Assembly: GCA_009801085.1 (NCBI GenBank)
Contig: VNWV01000004.1
Span: 2,480,001-2,544,000 of the forward strand
DNA from: Lasiodiplodia sp. COLG20
Taxonomy: Eukaryota; Ascomycota; Dothideomycetes; Botryosphaeriales; Botryosphaeriaceae
Direction: 5' to 3'
Length of the DNA stretch: 64,000 nucleotides
The notes below the pieces were generated by a model. The model saw only the letters and a program-made list of their open reading frames with translations. It was not told the origin of the DNA and did not search any database. Position 1 is the stretch's first letter. Every line of letters begins with the position of its first letter. This document shows positions 52,502 to 64,000 of this stretch, piece by piece. The translations under genes were made by a program, and so were the position numbers.

Positions 52502-53935
52502 TTAAGGGACGCCAGCCCAGGCCGCTGCCAGCCAATCTCTGAACCGTGTCATGCGGATGTGAGGGAAGAAGCTGTTGAGATTCGCATCGGCGAAGTCGTG
52601 CTGCCCGTCAGCCGTAGCAGCAAGATTGTGCAGCCTCAACTGTTCCGCTTGCGTCGACGCGAGCGATGCTTTGTACTTCAGCGTCTCTGCACTTTCGACA
52701 GTTGGTTCCGTGTAGAACTCCCTTCCTGTTTTGCTTGGGTCAGCATTCAACAAATGAAAGTCATCGGCCGAGAAGAGGATCCAGCCTCATCGTACCTCGA
52801 ACACTTCGAGCAATAGAGACTAAGTCATAGACTTTGAGCCTTTCGCCGCACATACGGAATTCAGCTGGCCATGTAGGCATGTCCAGAGCTGCGACGACGA
52901 GTCGTGCAGCATCTTGGGCCGCCGTCATGCAAACGTAAGACGGGTTATTGGCCGAATCGTACGCTGGCACCTGGGCAGTCATGTAGCGGAGATCCAGAAT
53001 GTAGTGTCCTTCCTGACCAACGCCGGTCGACGAACCCAGGCGGCCAGCAGCCAACCCGCCCGGCTGAAAGCGCTCGTAGAGGACGCCGCAGACGAAGACG
53101 GTCGTTGCTTCAAAGTATGAGCGGTAGTGCTGAAGGTATGCCAACGCGGACGCCCTGCCACGGTCTAACGGATCGTTGTTCTGGCGCAGTGATGGAGGGC
53201 CCTCGAATTCGGCGGGGGCAAAGCGACGCACTCCTGCGTTGACCGATGCCTTGATGAGCGCCAGTTGCGGAGGACCGCTGACCGTGGAGATCATGATGTC
53301 TATGCCTGCTAGGGCATGCTCGAGAGAGTTCAAGTCGTCATAGTTTACCACTTGAATCTGGTAGCCTCTGGCCTCGAGATTTGGTTGTGCCTGGGAGATG
53401 GTTAGCGGTTCCGGCGTTGATGGGATAAATCCCTGGGAGGGCCTGGGGAGGAGAACGGCAAGGCTTGAATTCTAAAACGGTAGCTGATGCTGACGCCCTG
53501 CAGGAGAGCACAGTCACAATCAGGCAGAGTGCGTACAACCAAGGCGTTCCTTGAAAAAGCCCCGCTGTTGTAGTAACTCGTGGGAGAGCAAGAGCCAGCC
53601 TCATACCCCTTCGCAGTAGCGAGGCGGATAGACGGACCGCGATCGCTAGGCATGGGGACGCTCAACGCCAACCGATACTTAGCCCGTGTCAAGAGTTTGG
53701 ATATCAAGCAGCCCCTACACTATTATGCGAATGCCTCTGGCGTCTTAAAGTAACTCATGCCTTTGGTGATGGTAGTCGAGTCGGGTTTCGATGGGAAAGC
53801 AAGTTTTAACAAGAAGGAAATTCCGGCGGCACTTACCTTTCTCGAAAGCATTACAAGCTGGTGGCTTGTTTCCTCCCTAACATAGTGTGCGATAAGCTGC
53901 GCCAAGCCGCTGGTACCCGCCACTGCGACACGCAT
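52502..53935 (-). CDS. NmrA-like / isoflavone-reductase-type NAD(P)-binding protein
   Basis: Three exons (53935-53837, 53390-52796, 52725-52502) give 305 residues, a usual length for the family; introns are 446 and 70 nt. The N-terminal Rossmann strand MRVAVAGTSGLAQLIAHYV carries the GxxGxxx dinucleotide motif. After the long intron come GYQIQVVNYDDLNSLEHALA, IDIMISTVSGPPQLALI and VRRFAPAEFEGP, the standard order of the family. The last exon holds a helix-rich C-terminal part ending in RFRDWLAAAWAGVP. Members are reductases, epimerases or redox-sensing regulators like NmrA; the substrate is unknown. Met 53935 is preferred over an upstream in-frame Met (53974), because the domain begins there. 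The long intron shows a good CTAAC branch, so the gene is probably intact. Confidence 0.87.
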
Positions 53936-56304
53936 GATGTTGGAATGAATTGGAGTGGGGTGTTTGGGGTTCATCCGGCTGTTCCAACGAGGTGGTTTCG
54001 GATTAAATAGTTGAGCCTCCCCTTCTTCAACTAATAGGGAAATAGAGCCGCAAGCAAGTGCTGAGTAGCAGCCAAGGCGTCAATCCAATCCAGAATAAAA
54101 ACTCGTGATGCTATTCACAAAAGCTTGACTCACCAGTGGCCCCCTATTCGATCAGAATTTGCGTATGACTTTCAGTGACCGCTTGTCCTTAGCAAATTCC
54201 CCGAGTCGGGATCGGTCGATAGCCACGGATTTGGGAATAGGAGCCTAGAAATGCCAGCCAGTTATCCAGATGGTGACGACAAGGTGGTGCCAGTGGCATT
54301 ACACTCAGCAAAAAAGAAAACCGGGGATGCAAGGCGGCAGATCCGGAAGGGCGGGGCGAGAGGTGAGTGGTCTATGGCAACTCTTCTTGCTCCACTGACA
54401 GGTGTTGGCGGGGGTTCTTGAAAAATATGGAGCAGCTGTTGCCTGCGGCGGTGGTCCCAAGTCCGAATTTCAACGGCTGTAGGGCCGAGTCCGATTACAG
54501 CGAGTCAAGCCGGTTGTGTCTGATGGTTGGCTGCAAAGTCACCGAGACATCTCGTGCTGCGGTTGTGCCATAGTCCCAAGATAGCGTTCACAAGGGTACA
54601 GGAGGCGAAATCCGACAATCTGGGAACCGGTAATCCCACCTCTGTGGAGGGCCCGCTAGGAATAGCCGGTGTGGCTTGCCAGCCGGAGAACCCTAAGAGT
54701 TCCTCACAAGACTCCAGGACTTCCGCCTGAGTCAGTAACCGTGGCCGCAGCCAGAACGCCCGCTACCAACGGAGCAGTACCACCAACTTGGTTTGGAAAA
54801 TGGTCCCGAAGCTGGCCGCGCAGAAGTTGTACGTAGACCTCCAGCTTTAGCACCTGCGGGCGGTAAGAATATCCGACAGTTGCACCCTAAGTGCGTCCCG
54901 GCCGCGTGGGGTCCGCAAAGCCAAAGATAATGGAGGGTAAACTAGATTCTAGCTGCTTGGGACCAGTCGCTTATAGGGCCTGATTGGCTGTCAAGTAGCG
55001 GAATTGACGACAGGGGCTGAGCGAACTGAAACGAATCTTGACTGCGCACTTATACCATCCCTTGAAGGCTGTGGCACCGGCGACCAATGACACTCTTTAG
55101 AATGACTGTCCGTGACTGACATGATCGGATGACCCGAGGGACAGGGCTGGGAGGGCCAGGTCATGGTGGCCTCCCGTGGCCCCACTGCCAGTAATCGTGG
55201 TAGTTCTGGCCTCATGTTCGGCCGCAAAATACCGACACTTTACGACAACCGTCTCTCCACTGTAGCCTGCGACAGCCTGGGCTCCTGAACACCTGCATGG
55301 AGGCAATCGGAGAAAATAAGACCTTTATCCAAGGGCGGAACGAGCTGCCATCAGCAGGGGAGCTCCAGGTGTCAATACAGCAAATGGTGTGTTACTACAA
55401 TCTGAACGGGTGGAACCTGGAGAAGATCGTCGGGGGCAGAGGAGGCTGTACAGCACGTTGAAACTAAGATTCTCCATGGGAAAGGGCCGAATCGGAATGT
55501 GAGGTAAGCGTGCGCAAGACGGGGCTACGGAGAGATTGTGGCATATCCCAGGCGTCTGCCTAAGCTGCTGTGAGATGAGGGGCAAAATCCTGACTCAAGT
55601 AGACTGCGTATCAACAGAAGATGAGGAGCATGGCCAATGGCACGATTGAAAAGACTCGAGATTTTTAGAGGCCGCGGTGGCGTGTGGCCACGAGCAAGGC
55701 GCGGTGAGGCTCATCTGGAGCGGGTACGGGAAGGAGGTTCCTCCGGTCTTACGCTCCGTGTCGCGCGGACTGGCCTGGAGTGCTTGCTGCCTGGCCTATT
55801 GCCGCATGCCGTCCGACGCAGTCGGTGTCCTACATGGTGATATGTCCCGGGCGGCCTCTACGCGTAGGGCTGGCGCACAGGACGCGCACGAGTCGCGCCT
55901 CAAAGAACCACAACAGACGGACGTACGACCACGGAGAGCGGGGACTGAGGCGGAGTTCCCCACGCGTGGCGACTCACGTGAAAACGCGTTCCTGGCGCGA
56001 CTGCACGCCAATGGCGAGGGGACGGGCCGTGACAGGAGGGATGCGAGCTGAGCGCCGGATGCGCACGAGCTTGTGCCGCGCTCGCGGGGTGTTGAAGTGT
56101 GGTGGTTCTGCAAAGGGCGCGTGTGCGGACTGGGGTCGCGCTTCGCGTCATCATCCCGGCGTCGAGAGCGCAGCCGCTGTGCCGCCGATCTCGACACACG
56201 CGCATTCTCCACCACGCGTGCCTCGCCGTACCCATACCCTATCTTCTATCCCTCGCTGCTCTCGCTGCTTTTCCATTTTACCTTGCCTGCTGCTGCCAGT
56301 CGCC
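53936..56304. other. Intergenic: NmrA promoter and homeobox-gene 5' region
   Basis: About 2.37 kb. 54100-55600 has no supported gene. 55600-56300 is GC-rich and holds four ACGCGT sites. A CT-rich leader precedes the start at 56305. Confidence 0.55.
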
Positions 56305-56523
56305 ATGAGCGATCCCGGCTCCACCACCCCGCCAGCAGACGCGACAAAGTTGTCCAGTCCTCCCTCGGGCAGCCTGGCATTCCTCGTTCACTCCCCCGAC
56401 ACGGTCAGAAGCAACCTCCCGCCCGATGTCGACAACAAGCCGCTTGCACGCCAGAAGCGGAGAAGAACAAGGTCAGCTTTTGCTCCGCTGTGCTTCCCCC
56501 TGTTGTTGAGGCGTGAGACGCGT
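55860..56523. promoter_or_regulatory. Cluster of five MCB (ACGCGT) elements
   Basis: ACGCGT occurs at 55860, 55962, 55984, 56214 and 56518, the last inside intron 1. By eye I found about nine others in the rest of the window, so this is a strong local enrichment. The MCB is the binding site of MBF. Confidence 0.6.
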
Positions 56524-58242
56524 CTGTATAGGCCGCGTCAGGGCGTGAAACCTGACAGCTTCATGTGCCGCCGAAATCATGCTAACCCCCCTTTGCGCGC
56601 AATAGCCCGGAAGACCAGAAAATACTAGAAGCAGAATACCAGAGAAACAGCAAGCCTGACAAGGCTGCGCGTCTTGAGATCGTGAAGCGCGTCGCTCTTG
56701 GCGAGAAGGAGGTGCAGGTAAGGATCCCCGCATGGACCACTAAGCCGCTACTAACATTATCACCACCAGATCTGGTTCCAGAATCGCCGCCAAAACACAC
56801 GTCGTAAATCCAGGCCGCTCGAACCGCACGAAATACAATCGCATCTCTCCAGTTCTCAGGAACCCATCACAGAACCATCTTCGTCCGCCCCGAATTCCGA
56901 CGATGCCGAAGACGGAGAGCAGGAACAGCACGTCGGAGATGTTGCAGTGGCGTCGCTGAACAACTCACATAGCCTTCAGGAGACACCGGCCAGGTCTCCA
57001 ACCATTAGCACCGAGCACGTGCCAAAGGAGAGTGCTTCCCCATTGGCGCCGGACTTGACGAATGTCGAACACCAGACAACCAATGCGGCGACTGAGCTTC
57101 AAAACCAAGTCAGCGGTATTGGACCTGCAGAGTTTGGTAGCTCGCAGCCTTTGCCGTCATCGCAAGAAAGCCAGCACCAAGGCATCGGCTATCTCGCAAA
57201 CCGCCGCAGCCAGTCATTCATCCGTACTTACGAGGAAGCAATGGCGGAGAAGCCCGGCTCGGTGCCCTCGTCACAAGAACAAGCTCCCTCTCGGACCTTG
57301 AAGAAGTCCAGTTCATTTGTGCGCCTGTCGATGACTGAAGACGGAAAGGCTAGGGTCATCACCGGCGAGGACTCTCCATCTCCGCCTCGGTCTCAGCCGA
57401 ACCCAACCCCGGTGATCGAGAAGTCCGAAGGTCTTCGCCGCAGCTACAGTGCTGCCGCTTTAAACGATCGTCTGAAGCAGGCTCAATCGCCCCAGGGCAT
57501 CCAACGCTCTTTCTCAGGGCGGTCTCGTGACTCAAGAGCGTGGGAGTTCTGGTGTGATAGTGACGCAAGAAATTCTCTGACCGAAAAGGCCAACCAAGAG
57601 GGAAGTGGCTCCGCAGCCGACGCCATTGGTCTCATACGTTCTGCTAGCAGAGGCCCATTGAAACTGAACCCGAACAAGCGCAATGCCCAGCTCCTCACTC
57701 AAAGTTCTGCAAAGCGTGTCAAGCTCGATGGAAAGAGCACACACCGACCGCCTCTGTCTCGCTCTTCATCTTCACAAGGACGCCTTCAAGGCAAGGCGGC
57801 ACCTGTGAGCAGAACGCCACTGAAGAAGAGTCAATCGGCCGTCACAAAGAAGGCCGATGACGATGGCTTCGAGGTCCCACAGACAGAGTCGGACAAGGAG
57901 AATTGGGAACCAGGTGTTCCTGGCACTAGCCTGCGTCGCACCAAGCCGCCCACTGCCGGTCAGCAGCCTGGTCAGCCACGGCGCAGGGTCTTGGGCGAGA
58001 ACACCAATATTATGAGCACGAATGGCAGCCTCGGAGTTATGATGGACCGCGAGAAAGGGCTGAAGGCGACGCCGCACAAAAGGTTACTGGGACCTCGGAC
58101 TAGTAACCCCGAGGATGACGACGAACTTCGCGCCTTCATGGGCGGCGCAGGTGGCCACAGCCAGAGAACAAGTGTCTCAAGCGGCGAAGAGCTGGGATGT
58201 GTGGAAGGCCTGCTCAAACTCAGCCAAGGCAATTGGAGATGA
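56305..58242 (+). CDS. Homeodomain transcription factor, Yox1/Yhp1-like
   Basis: Three exons (56305-56471, 56606-56717, 56770-58242) give 583 residues; introns are 134 nt (GTCAGC donor, GCTAAC branch) and 52 nt (ACTAAC branch). The homeodomain spans about 48-107: a basic arm RQKRRRTSPEDQKILEAEY, helix 2 KAARLEIVKRVAL, and recognition helix KEVQIWFQNRRQNTRRK with Gln97 and Asn98 at the DNA-reading positions. Both introns fall inside the homeodomain, so no single unspliced frame shows it whole. The remaining 470 residues are Ser/Pro/Gln-rich and probably disordered, with short conserved-looking patches RRSQSFIRTYEEAMA, KKSSSFVRLSM, LRRSYSAAALNDRL and RAWEFWCDSDAR. In yeasts Yox1/Yhp1 repress M/G1 genes with Mcm1, and fission yeast Yox1 represses MBF targets. 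The orthology is inferred from the homeodomain and promoter, not proven. Confidence 0.9.
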
Positions 58243-61006
58243 TGTGCACATGTCTTCCATTACGATTCAACTTTATGGCGCAGCGGGTAACGACAAAAAA
58301 AAGGAGCTGGCGGTGTTCAGGTAATTGGGCGGGTCTTGTCATTCTGGCGTTGGACGAGTGGATGTTCGCGTGTTGGAGCCCAGGGTAAATCTGGCTTGGA
58401 AGTGCAGTAACGCGTGTAACCAACGACTATCGGTTAGACACCTCAGCAAACGGAGGCTGAGTATTTGGCATTGTTACACGGCTCTGAAAGAGGCATCGGC
58501 GCGCACCCTGTGGGCAGCGGGCATCCGAATGCTCGTCTACCCTCTTTGTCTATTCGGATAGGTGCAGTAGCCGGCAAGGTCCGGATGTAATGCATCCCGC
58601 ATTATACCGTAATCGATAATTCCTGCATTCGGAGCTCAATCTATTAGCAGCTGGGGTGTTCCGATCTCTCCTGTCTTTATGCCCGCGTAGGCCATTTGGC
58701 CGCGGCTATGCGCGACTGTCGCAATATCCATTTCTCGCGCTCTGCCGTGTCGATCCGGTACAGTGGCCGTGAGACACGCATGGTGCTTGGCTTCGTGGTT
58801 TGACGCTTCTATCGACATGCACGCCTCTTCTTGCGGTACAAGGACCATCACAGATCGTAGATCGTTCGGCTGATCCCTGACCCGACATTGGTTCTCTGCC
58901 GGGCGGAATGGCATGATTGCCCGAACGCGTGTTCGAACGCTCTCGCTGGTCTGCATGCGCAAAATGCGGGGTTTCGACGCGATTCCTCGTGCCGCGCGGG
59001 ACCCTTAGCGCGGTGGGAACGGCAGGAGGGAAAGGAGAGCATGGATGGGCAATATGCGATAGCGATTCATGGGCGACGCCAATTCGCGATTCGAATTCTA
59101 TCGCATTCGAACAATGAGGGGGGTGACCGTGCTCGCGTGCGCGCGAGCCAACCGCACGTTCAGTGCTATCACCGACTGATTGGAGGCCTGGAGAAGGGGG
59201 TGCGTGAGAGGTGGACGCATGTGGTCTTCTGGAAAGCGCCGTCCGATAGTGCGCGCTCTGCTGTCGAACGTGATGCACGCAATCGTCGTTTTTTCTTTTC
59301 GGTCGATCAGCCGCGGGCGTGGTTGCTGCTGGGGCCGGAGCTACAGCACCTATTGCACGCAGTTGCGAAGGCCGCCCAGCCGGGCCAGCCCGGGGCTGTG
59401 CCGCACAGGATGCTGCTTTCTCACGGGCACGCAGCGGCGGTGGTTGAGATGGTTAGTTCGATTGGCCACGCCGCGCCAATGAAACATGCATGGCGGAAGG
59501 ACGAAGGGCCGCGCCGCCCTTGCACATGCTTTTGCCAGTTTTGATGAGTCCGGGACGAGGCTGGCTGGCTCAACAGTTCAGACAGCGGATTGATCGGTGA
59601 GCAAGAGCTGAGGATTTCGGTGTGACGCGTGCAGTTCGAGCAGCACCATGGCTCAACCGCAGCGGCAATTGAAGATCCATCAGCACTGCCAAGTCGCACA
59701 GCCCTCGCTCTATTGGAAGGAAGCAAAGAACTATGCCTTTCCGCATGCGTGACGCTGACGGGACCTGTTATTTTTGGCTTCTCTCGTATGCCTCGACGGC
59801 TCAGCGCCGCTGCAAGGGCGGCGCGCCGTCTGCCTTTGCCTTCTCCACCGCCAGCAAGCGAGAGCATTTCTCGGTTCGGAGGAATGCTCTGCCTGTGGCA
59901 TGGAGACTCGCCGCAGGGTGCGACGAACGACGGTCAGGTCACGCCCCGGAATCCGCGCCTCCAGCATTCTAGCGCGCTGCAGGTCGTGCGGACAATTGTC
60001 CTGGGGCGGACGTCCAACGATGCGGCGGTGATTGAAGGGCGGGCGGAGACATGTGCGGCACGCTCCTGGTCGCAGCTGGCGTGCCCGCGCGGCGGGAGCT
60101 TGCGTCGAGCTCGGAGAGCGCGGCTTTGGCGACTGCAGTAGCAATATCGATCGCGCGATGCCGCGAGTGTGCCGCGCGCGAGGCGCCAGGAAGGGCGCCA
60201 GAAGCGCCAGAAGCATCACGGAACAGCCGGAGGACTCAGCACTCACGTGCAGGAGGCGGGCAGGCAAGCTGGGCCGGCGGGCGACGGCGCGGGCAGGCAG
60301 ATGATGACATGGCCGAGGGCGTTCGTCGGCGGTGGTTAGGGCGCCAAGCAGCGCGGTGCCCTTTGTCGCACAGTCGTCATCACCAAAAATTGGGTCATGG
60401 GCTCACGGTTAGGCGCGAGGCAGCGAGGGAACGAGACAGGGCTGCGGTGCGGTGGGCTCGAGGGCCCTCTCCCTGAGCGCTGCCCGCTCGAAACTGCACG
60501 CATTCCGCAGCAGAGGGGCCGCGGGAAGGCACACACACCACTCACACACCACTGCACAGGACCCTTCGCTTTGTGCTGCCCCACCGGCAGTCGCTGCTCT
60601 CGGTGCGACGCTCTGCTGAGCCGCTGCGCCCAGCGCCAGGGACCAGCACTACGAAACCCTGTCCTGGCGCCGCTTCCCAGCCGGCCGCCGTTGATCTGAT
60701 CAGCGCCTGCCCTGCCCTTTCGAATTGCAGCTCCACCACAATCCTTGCACGCCGTGCTGCTTTATCGGCGCCCGCAACCATCCCGGCACCAAGGCCTCTA
60801 TATCACCCACCCCCCGCTCCTGGCCTTCTGACACCTCCCTGTCCCACCAGCATCAACCTCACTCTCGCCCTTCAAATATCTCTCGACGCCAGACCCGCCT
60901 CCAAACACTTATAAGCATCCTCCCCGACTCTCTTCCAAGGCCACTACCACTACCGTCCGGAAACGGCAAATCAATTAACTACACTCCTCCAACACCAACT
61001 ACGACC
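58243..61006. other. Gene-poor GC-rich region
   Basis: About 2.76 kb without a supported gene. Several long frames exist on both strands (for example 58888-59544 and 59629-60141), but they are Arg/Ala-rich, overlap each other and lack domains, as expected from GC-rich DNA. 60540-61006 is CT/CA-rich and probably the promoter and a long 5' leader of the gene at 61007. Confidence 0.55.
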
Positions 61007-61576
61007 ATGTCTGCCCGTCCACGCACCGCTGTCATGTCTCCCCCCAGCACCATCTCTGCCAGGACCGGCTCGGACACTCTGGCCATCCCGTCCCAGGCCC
61101 CTCGATTCCGCGCCAACCGACAGCCTAGTGCCAGCTCCTCCAACCTCAGGCTGCCCTCGCTGCCGCGCTTCCATCCGGCCAACTTCCCCTCGTCCAACTC
61201 CAGCGCCGCAAACACGCCAGGCACCAACCCCAACAGCCCGCAGCCGCCGCCCTCGCCCCGCTCCCAGCACAAGCAGTACTCGGAGGCCCAGCGCCAGCTT
61301 TACATCTACCAGAGAGAGCTCCTTGCCAATGCCACCCGCAACATGGCTACCGGCACCAAGCCGGCCAGCCCTCGTCTGAACCCTCTGGGCAGCCCGGGGC
61401 CCGTCACTCCTCTCGAGCTCGAGGGCCAAGGGGGCGACTACCTCACGGCAGGGGCTAAGGCTTCGAGCGGCCTGAACGACTCCCGGAACGACCTCGTCGA
61501 GAAGCTCCTTCAGGAGGAGGCCAGGCGGGTAGGCCAGATGTCTCCCGGCCGGCCGACGTCAGTGGGCAGCTGCTGA
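61007..61576 (+). CDS. Ser/Pro/Asn-rich hypothetical protein
   Basis: A single exon of 189 residues starting in a GACCATG context after a CA/CT-rich leader. The first 90 residues are Ser/Pro/Thr/Arg-rich (SARPRTAVMSPPSTISARTG). A short helical, probably folded segment follows (QYSEAQRQLYIYQRELLANA), then a Pro/Leu/Gly-rich part and a second helix (DSRNDLVEKLLQEEARRVGQ). The ending GRPTSVGSC is distinctive. The frame is open for another 94 codons upstream, but these look like leader sequence. The many S-P and T-P dipeptides suggest regulation by CDK or MAP kinase. I do not recognise a family. Confidence 0.78.
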   Translation: MSARPRTAVMSPPSTISARTGSDTLAIPSQAPRFRANRQPSASSSNLRLPSLPRFHPANFPSSNSSAANTPGTNPNSPQPPPSPRSQHKQYSEAQRQLYIYQRELLANATRNMATGTKPASPRLNPLGSPGPVTPLELEGQGGDYLTAGAKASSGLNDSRNDLVEKLLQEEARRVGQMSPGRPTSVGSC

Positions 61577-64000
61577 GCATGGGCACTTCCATGGTCGTTT
61601 AGCATCATTTCCGACACGGCCTATTTCGACGCTTTTCCTATGTAACGACTCGGTTTCTTCTTTCGATCTCGGCAATTTGGCGGGCGTCATCTCAATCAGC
61701 ATTTTTCGGCGTCAAAGCAATCAATACCACAGGAGCAAGGGGCGAGAGATTGGGCATTCTCATCCACCACCACGCCAAAAATCTGCATCATCCGCATCAG
61801 GCGTCTTCATTTCCAGGTTTTCGGTCAGGCTGACAGACTGGTCCCCGGCGGTCAGTCCTGGAAGCCCCACGGAAGGACAGCATCACACCGTCCGTTCGTT
61901 ATCATGGTGAGGCGTGGAGGGATCCACCTCCACGCTGTCACGGTGGCAAGCAGTCGATCGCAGTGTCGGGTCGCCGTCGTGTGATCCGCCATGGCCGTCG
62001 TCATGATCTTCGCCACTTCGTCATTCGCGAGACAAAAGACGCGCATTTCGGTACCAAGGGTTCGGGAACAATGAGGCACGGGGTGGAGATGGGGTGTTTG
62101 GTGAGATTGGGGTTGGGATTTTCTTCCGTTCGCTTTACGGTTGCGCTGTTACATTTCGTCCCCACATACCAAGTGCTGGAAAGTGGGCCCTTTTTTCAAA
62201 CGCACCACACTCGCTTGGGCCTGCCCCAATTTCATTATCTACTGGTTCCCCACGCTTGAGGCGTTTGCGGAGGGATTCGTGGCGTTTGTTGTGCATTTAC
62301 TATAGCATCGGGAAAGCATATTTTCTTTGCTGCGCTGTTGGTTTCTTCACGAGGACAGGGATGTCGGAGTAGGACCGCCCACGTGGGCGAATGGCACTAC
62401 ACATGTTAGACAATCAAACCTGGAAGGAAGTGAAGCCGTTCAAAGCACGAGCCCATGGTGACAAGGCGAGCTAATGCGCGAGAAACCAAGGCACGCAGAC
62501 CAGGCAGGCAGCTTGATCGCTCGATCTCGATACCAATCCGGCTTGGTGCCCGAAGACGTCTCTCAGTGGGTGCCGTTTGATTTCTTCAACGCCCATCGCG
62601 ACATGGATGCGCGCGGGAATAATACGATGAGCGGCAGATGCTACTCGGGCGCCGCGACAATCGTCGGTCTCTTGGACCGTTTCGGCACGCTGCGCATCGG
62701 ACTGCGGTGTGCCGCCAACGACGGCGTGACGACAACACATGGAGGCGCTGCTGTCGATTTTGCCGCGCGAAAATTATGTCTTCACCGTGTTACTCACCCC
62801 TGGCGGGCGCGATGGTGAATACCCTGTAATGCGTGGGTACTGTGCCTCCGTCATCGTCATCAAAGCACAGCCCACAACGACTTCGCAATGCTCGACAAAG
62901 CCAAGCCCATGGAGTTGGCTATGCGGTGGATACGCAAGCAACACCAGACACAGGGTGGATCTGTCTCGCCCATCAGCAGGCACATCGGCATGCACTGACG
63001 AGGCGAGGGTCAGAAAACACGAAAAATTCCAGCCCCAAATAAGCAACCTGACGTGGGATCTTCGGGCGAACCCTTCCACGTACCTGTTGCGCCCACCCTC
63101 CATCACCACCACCACATCCCAACCACTTGCGAGTCCCTGCGTCCGACGACTGCGCGGCATCAGCCGCCACATCCCCTCAAATTCCTTCCTCCGAGGGGTA
63201 CCGCACCCATGCTGCTCACACCCACCCACCCAGCGCGCCGGCCTGCCCACCCACCCGTCCTCGCGCGGCTGTTTCGCTTGCTTCCCTCCGGCAACCGGCT
63301 CATCACCAGCCCAAAACTAGCCAACCCCATGATCCCTTTCTGATGCCGCGCGGGCGACCTGCCCTGCCCGACGCACCACACCCCACCTTCCTCCGCAATG
63401 AGGCCGCCAACACTCACACGCGCACTCACACACACACACACGACTATCATCACCAACCACCAACTAGGTACCCGCTAGGCGCGCCGCCGCCGCCGCCATG
63501 GCGCCACGCGGTGCTGCGGGTCGTCGCGAGTCACCCGCCGCCCAGCGAGTCATCGTCTTGCCCGCACGCAAGCGACAACCGTAGTGGTTCTCGTAGTGTG
63601 TTTGGAAAAAATAGATTGCTCGCAAGCCACCAGAGCCTCGACGACGAAAGTGTGACGCTTACGAAGATAATGTGCGCCGCCACCACTGAGGTCACGGTGA
63701 TAATGCGCGCAGCACAGGCAGCGTAGTACTATGCATTCCCGGCCTATAGCCGTGTGGGTGGTACGATGCCGCTATGAGACGTAATTATTATTTTTTCTTT
63801 GTCGCGTCGCGTACGCGACCATACAGGCACTACTAGCGCGCTACAGTACACACCTGCTCCTCCTTCCATCCACTCTCCCGGGGCGTTCACGCGGAGCGGG
63901 CGGTGTGGGGAAAGGAAAATCGAGCATCGCGACATGAACGGGTGATACGCCCGCTCTTTTTCTTGTTCCTTCTCTTCACTTTCCCTCTCCGGGTGGCCAG
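61577..64000. other. Right-end region without supported genes
   Basis: About 2.4 kb. 62470-63730 contains overlapping frames on both strands without domains. A short (CA)n run lies at 63427-63441. The right end may be upstream of a gene outside the window. Confidence 0.5.

Noticed and set aside
53393..53707. A separate small gene inside the NmrA intron
   Set aside because: The open stretch has no good start or domain and lies between clean splice sites that join the NmrA protein correctly.
58888..59544. A 218-codon plus-strand frame in a gene-poor region
   Set aside because: It begins without ATG, is Arg/Ala/His-rich as random GC-rich frames are, overlaps minus-strand frames of similar length and has no domain.

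Overview
The window is nuclear DNA of a filamentous ascomycete, probably a Dothideomycete-like Pezizomycotina member. The placement within the class is an inference from protein flavour only. The evidence for a fungus is short introns (mostly 49-156 nt) with GT..AG ends and CTAAC/CTGAC branch sites, a trifunctional TrpC, an APSES cell-cycle factor, a Nup188 and a Ctr copper transporter. I support 22 protein-coding genes, resolved to exon level by reading phase. I found no rRNA, tRNA, CRISPR array or intact transposon.

Layout. 1.6-14 kb: a CCR4-NOT subunit (CNOT11-like), an AKR7-type aldo-keto reductase, a drug/metabolite-family transporter (SLC35F-like), the KEOPS subunit Pcc1, a small probable mitochondrial protein, an F-box protein and an Smr-domain protein. 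14.9-20.6 kb: nucleoporin Nup188. 20.6-30 kb: gene-poor, with a secreted BBE-type FAD oxidase and a small GPI-anchor-like secreted protein whose frame is split by an intron. 30.5-40.2 kb, all on the minus strand: a WGR-like domain protein, trpC, a Ctr copper transporter and a secreted protein with a His/Pro/Asp-rich tail. 40.7-43 kb: an Mbp1/Res-type APSES-ankyrin factor. 44.2-54 kb, minus strand: a polyamine-oxidase-like flavoenzyme, Erv41, two small disordered stress-type proteins and an NmrA-like reductase. 56.3-61.6 kb: a homeodomain factor and a Ser/Pro-rich unknown.

Most genes are unrelated housekeeping genes in no cluster. A regulatory theme does emerge. The window encodes a likely MBF DNA-binding subunit, and a homeodomain gene whose 5' region and first intron carry five ACGCGT (MCB) sites in about 660 bp. 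This resembles the MBF-Yox1 loop known in yeasts. trpC has two TGACTCA (Gcn4/CpcA) sites upstream. Other items worth attention are a possible choice between a CaaX-box tail and a basic tail in the Smr protein, a last short exon giving the Ctr transporter a Cys-Cys tail, and a sharp rise in GC towards the 3' end of at least four genes regardless of strand.
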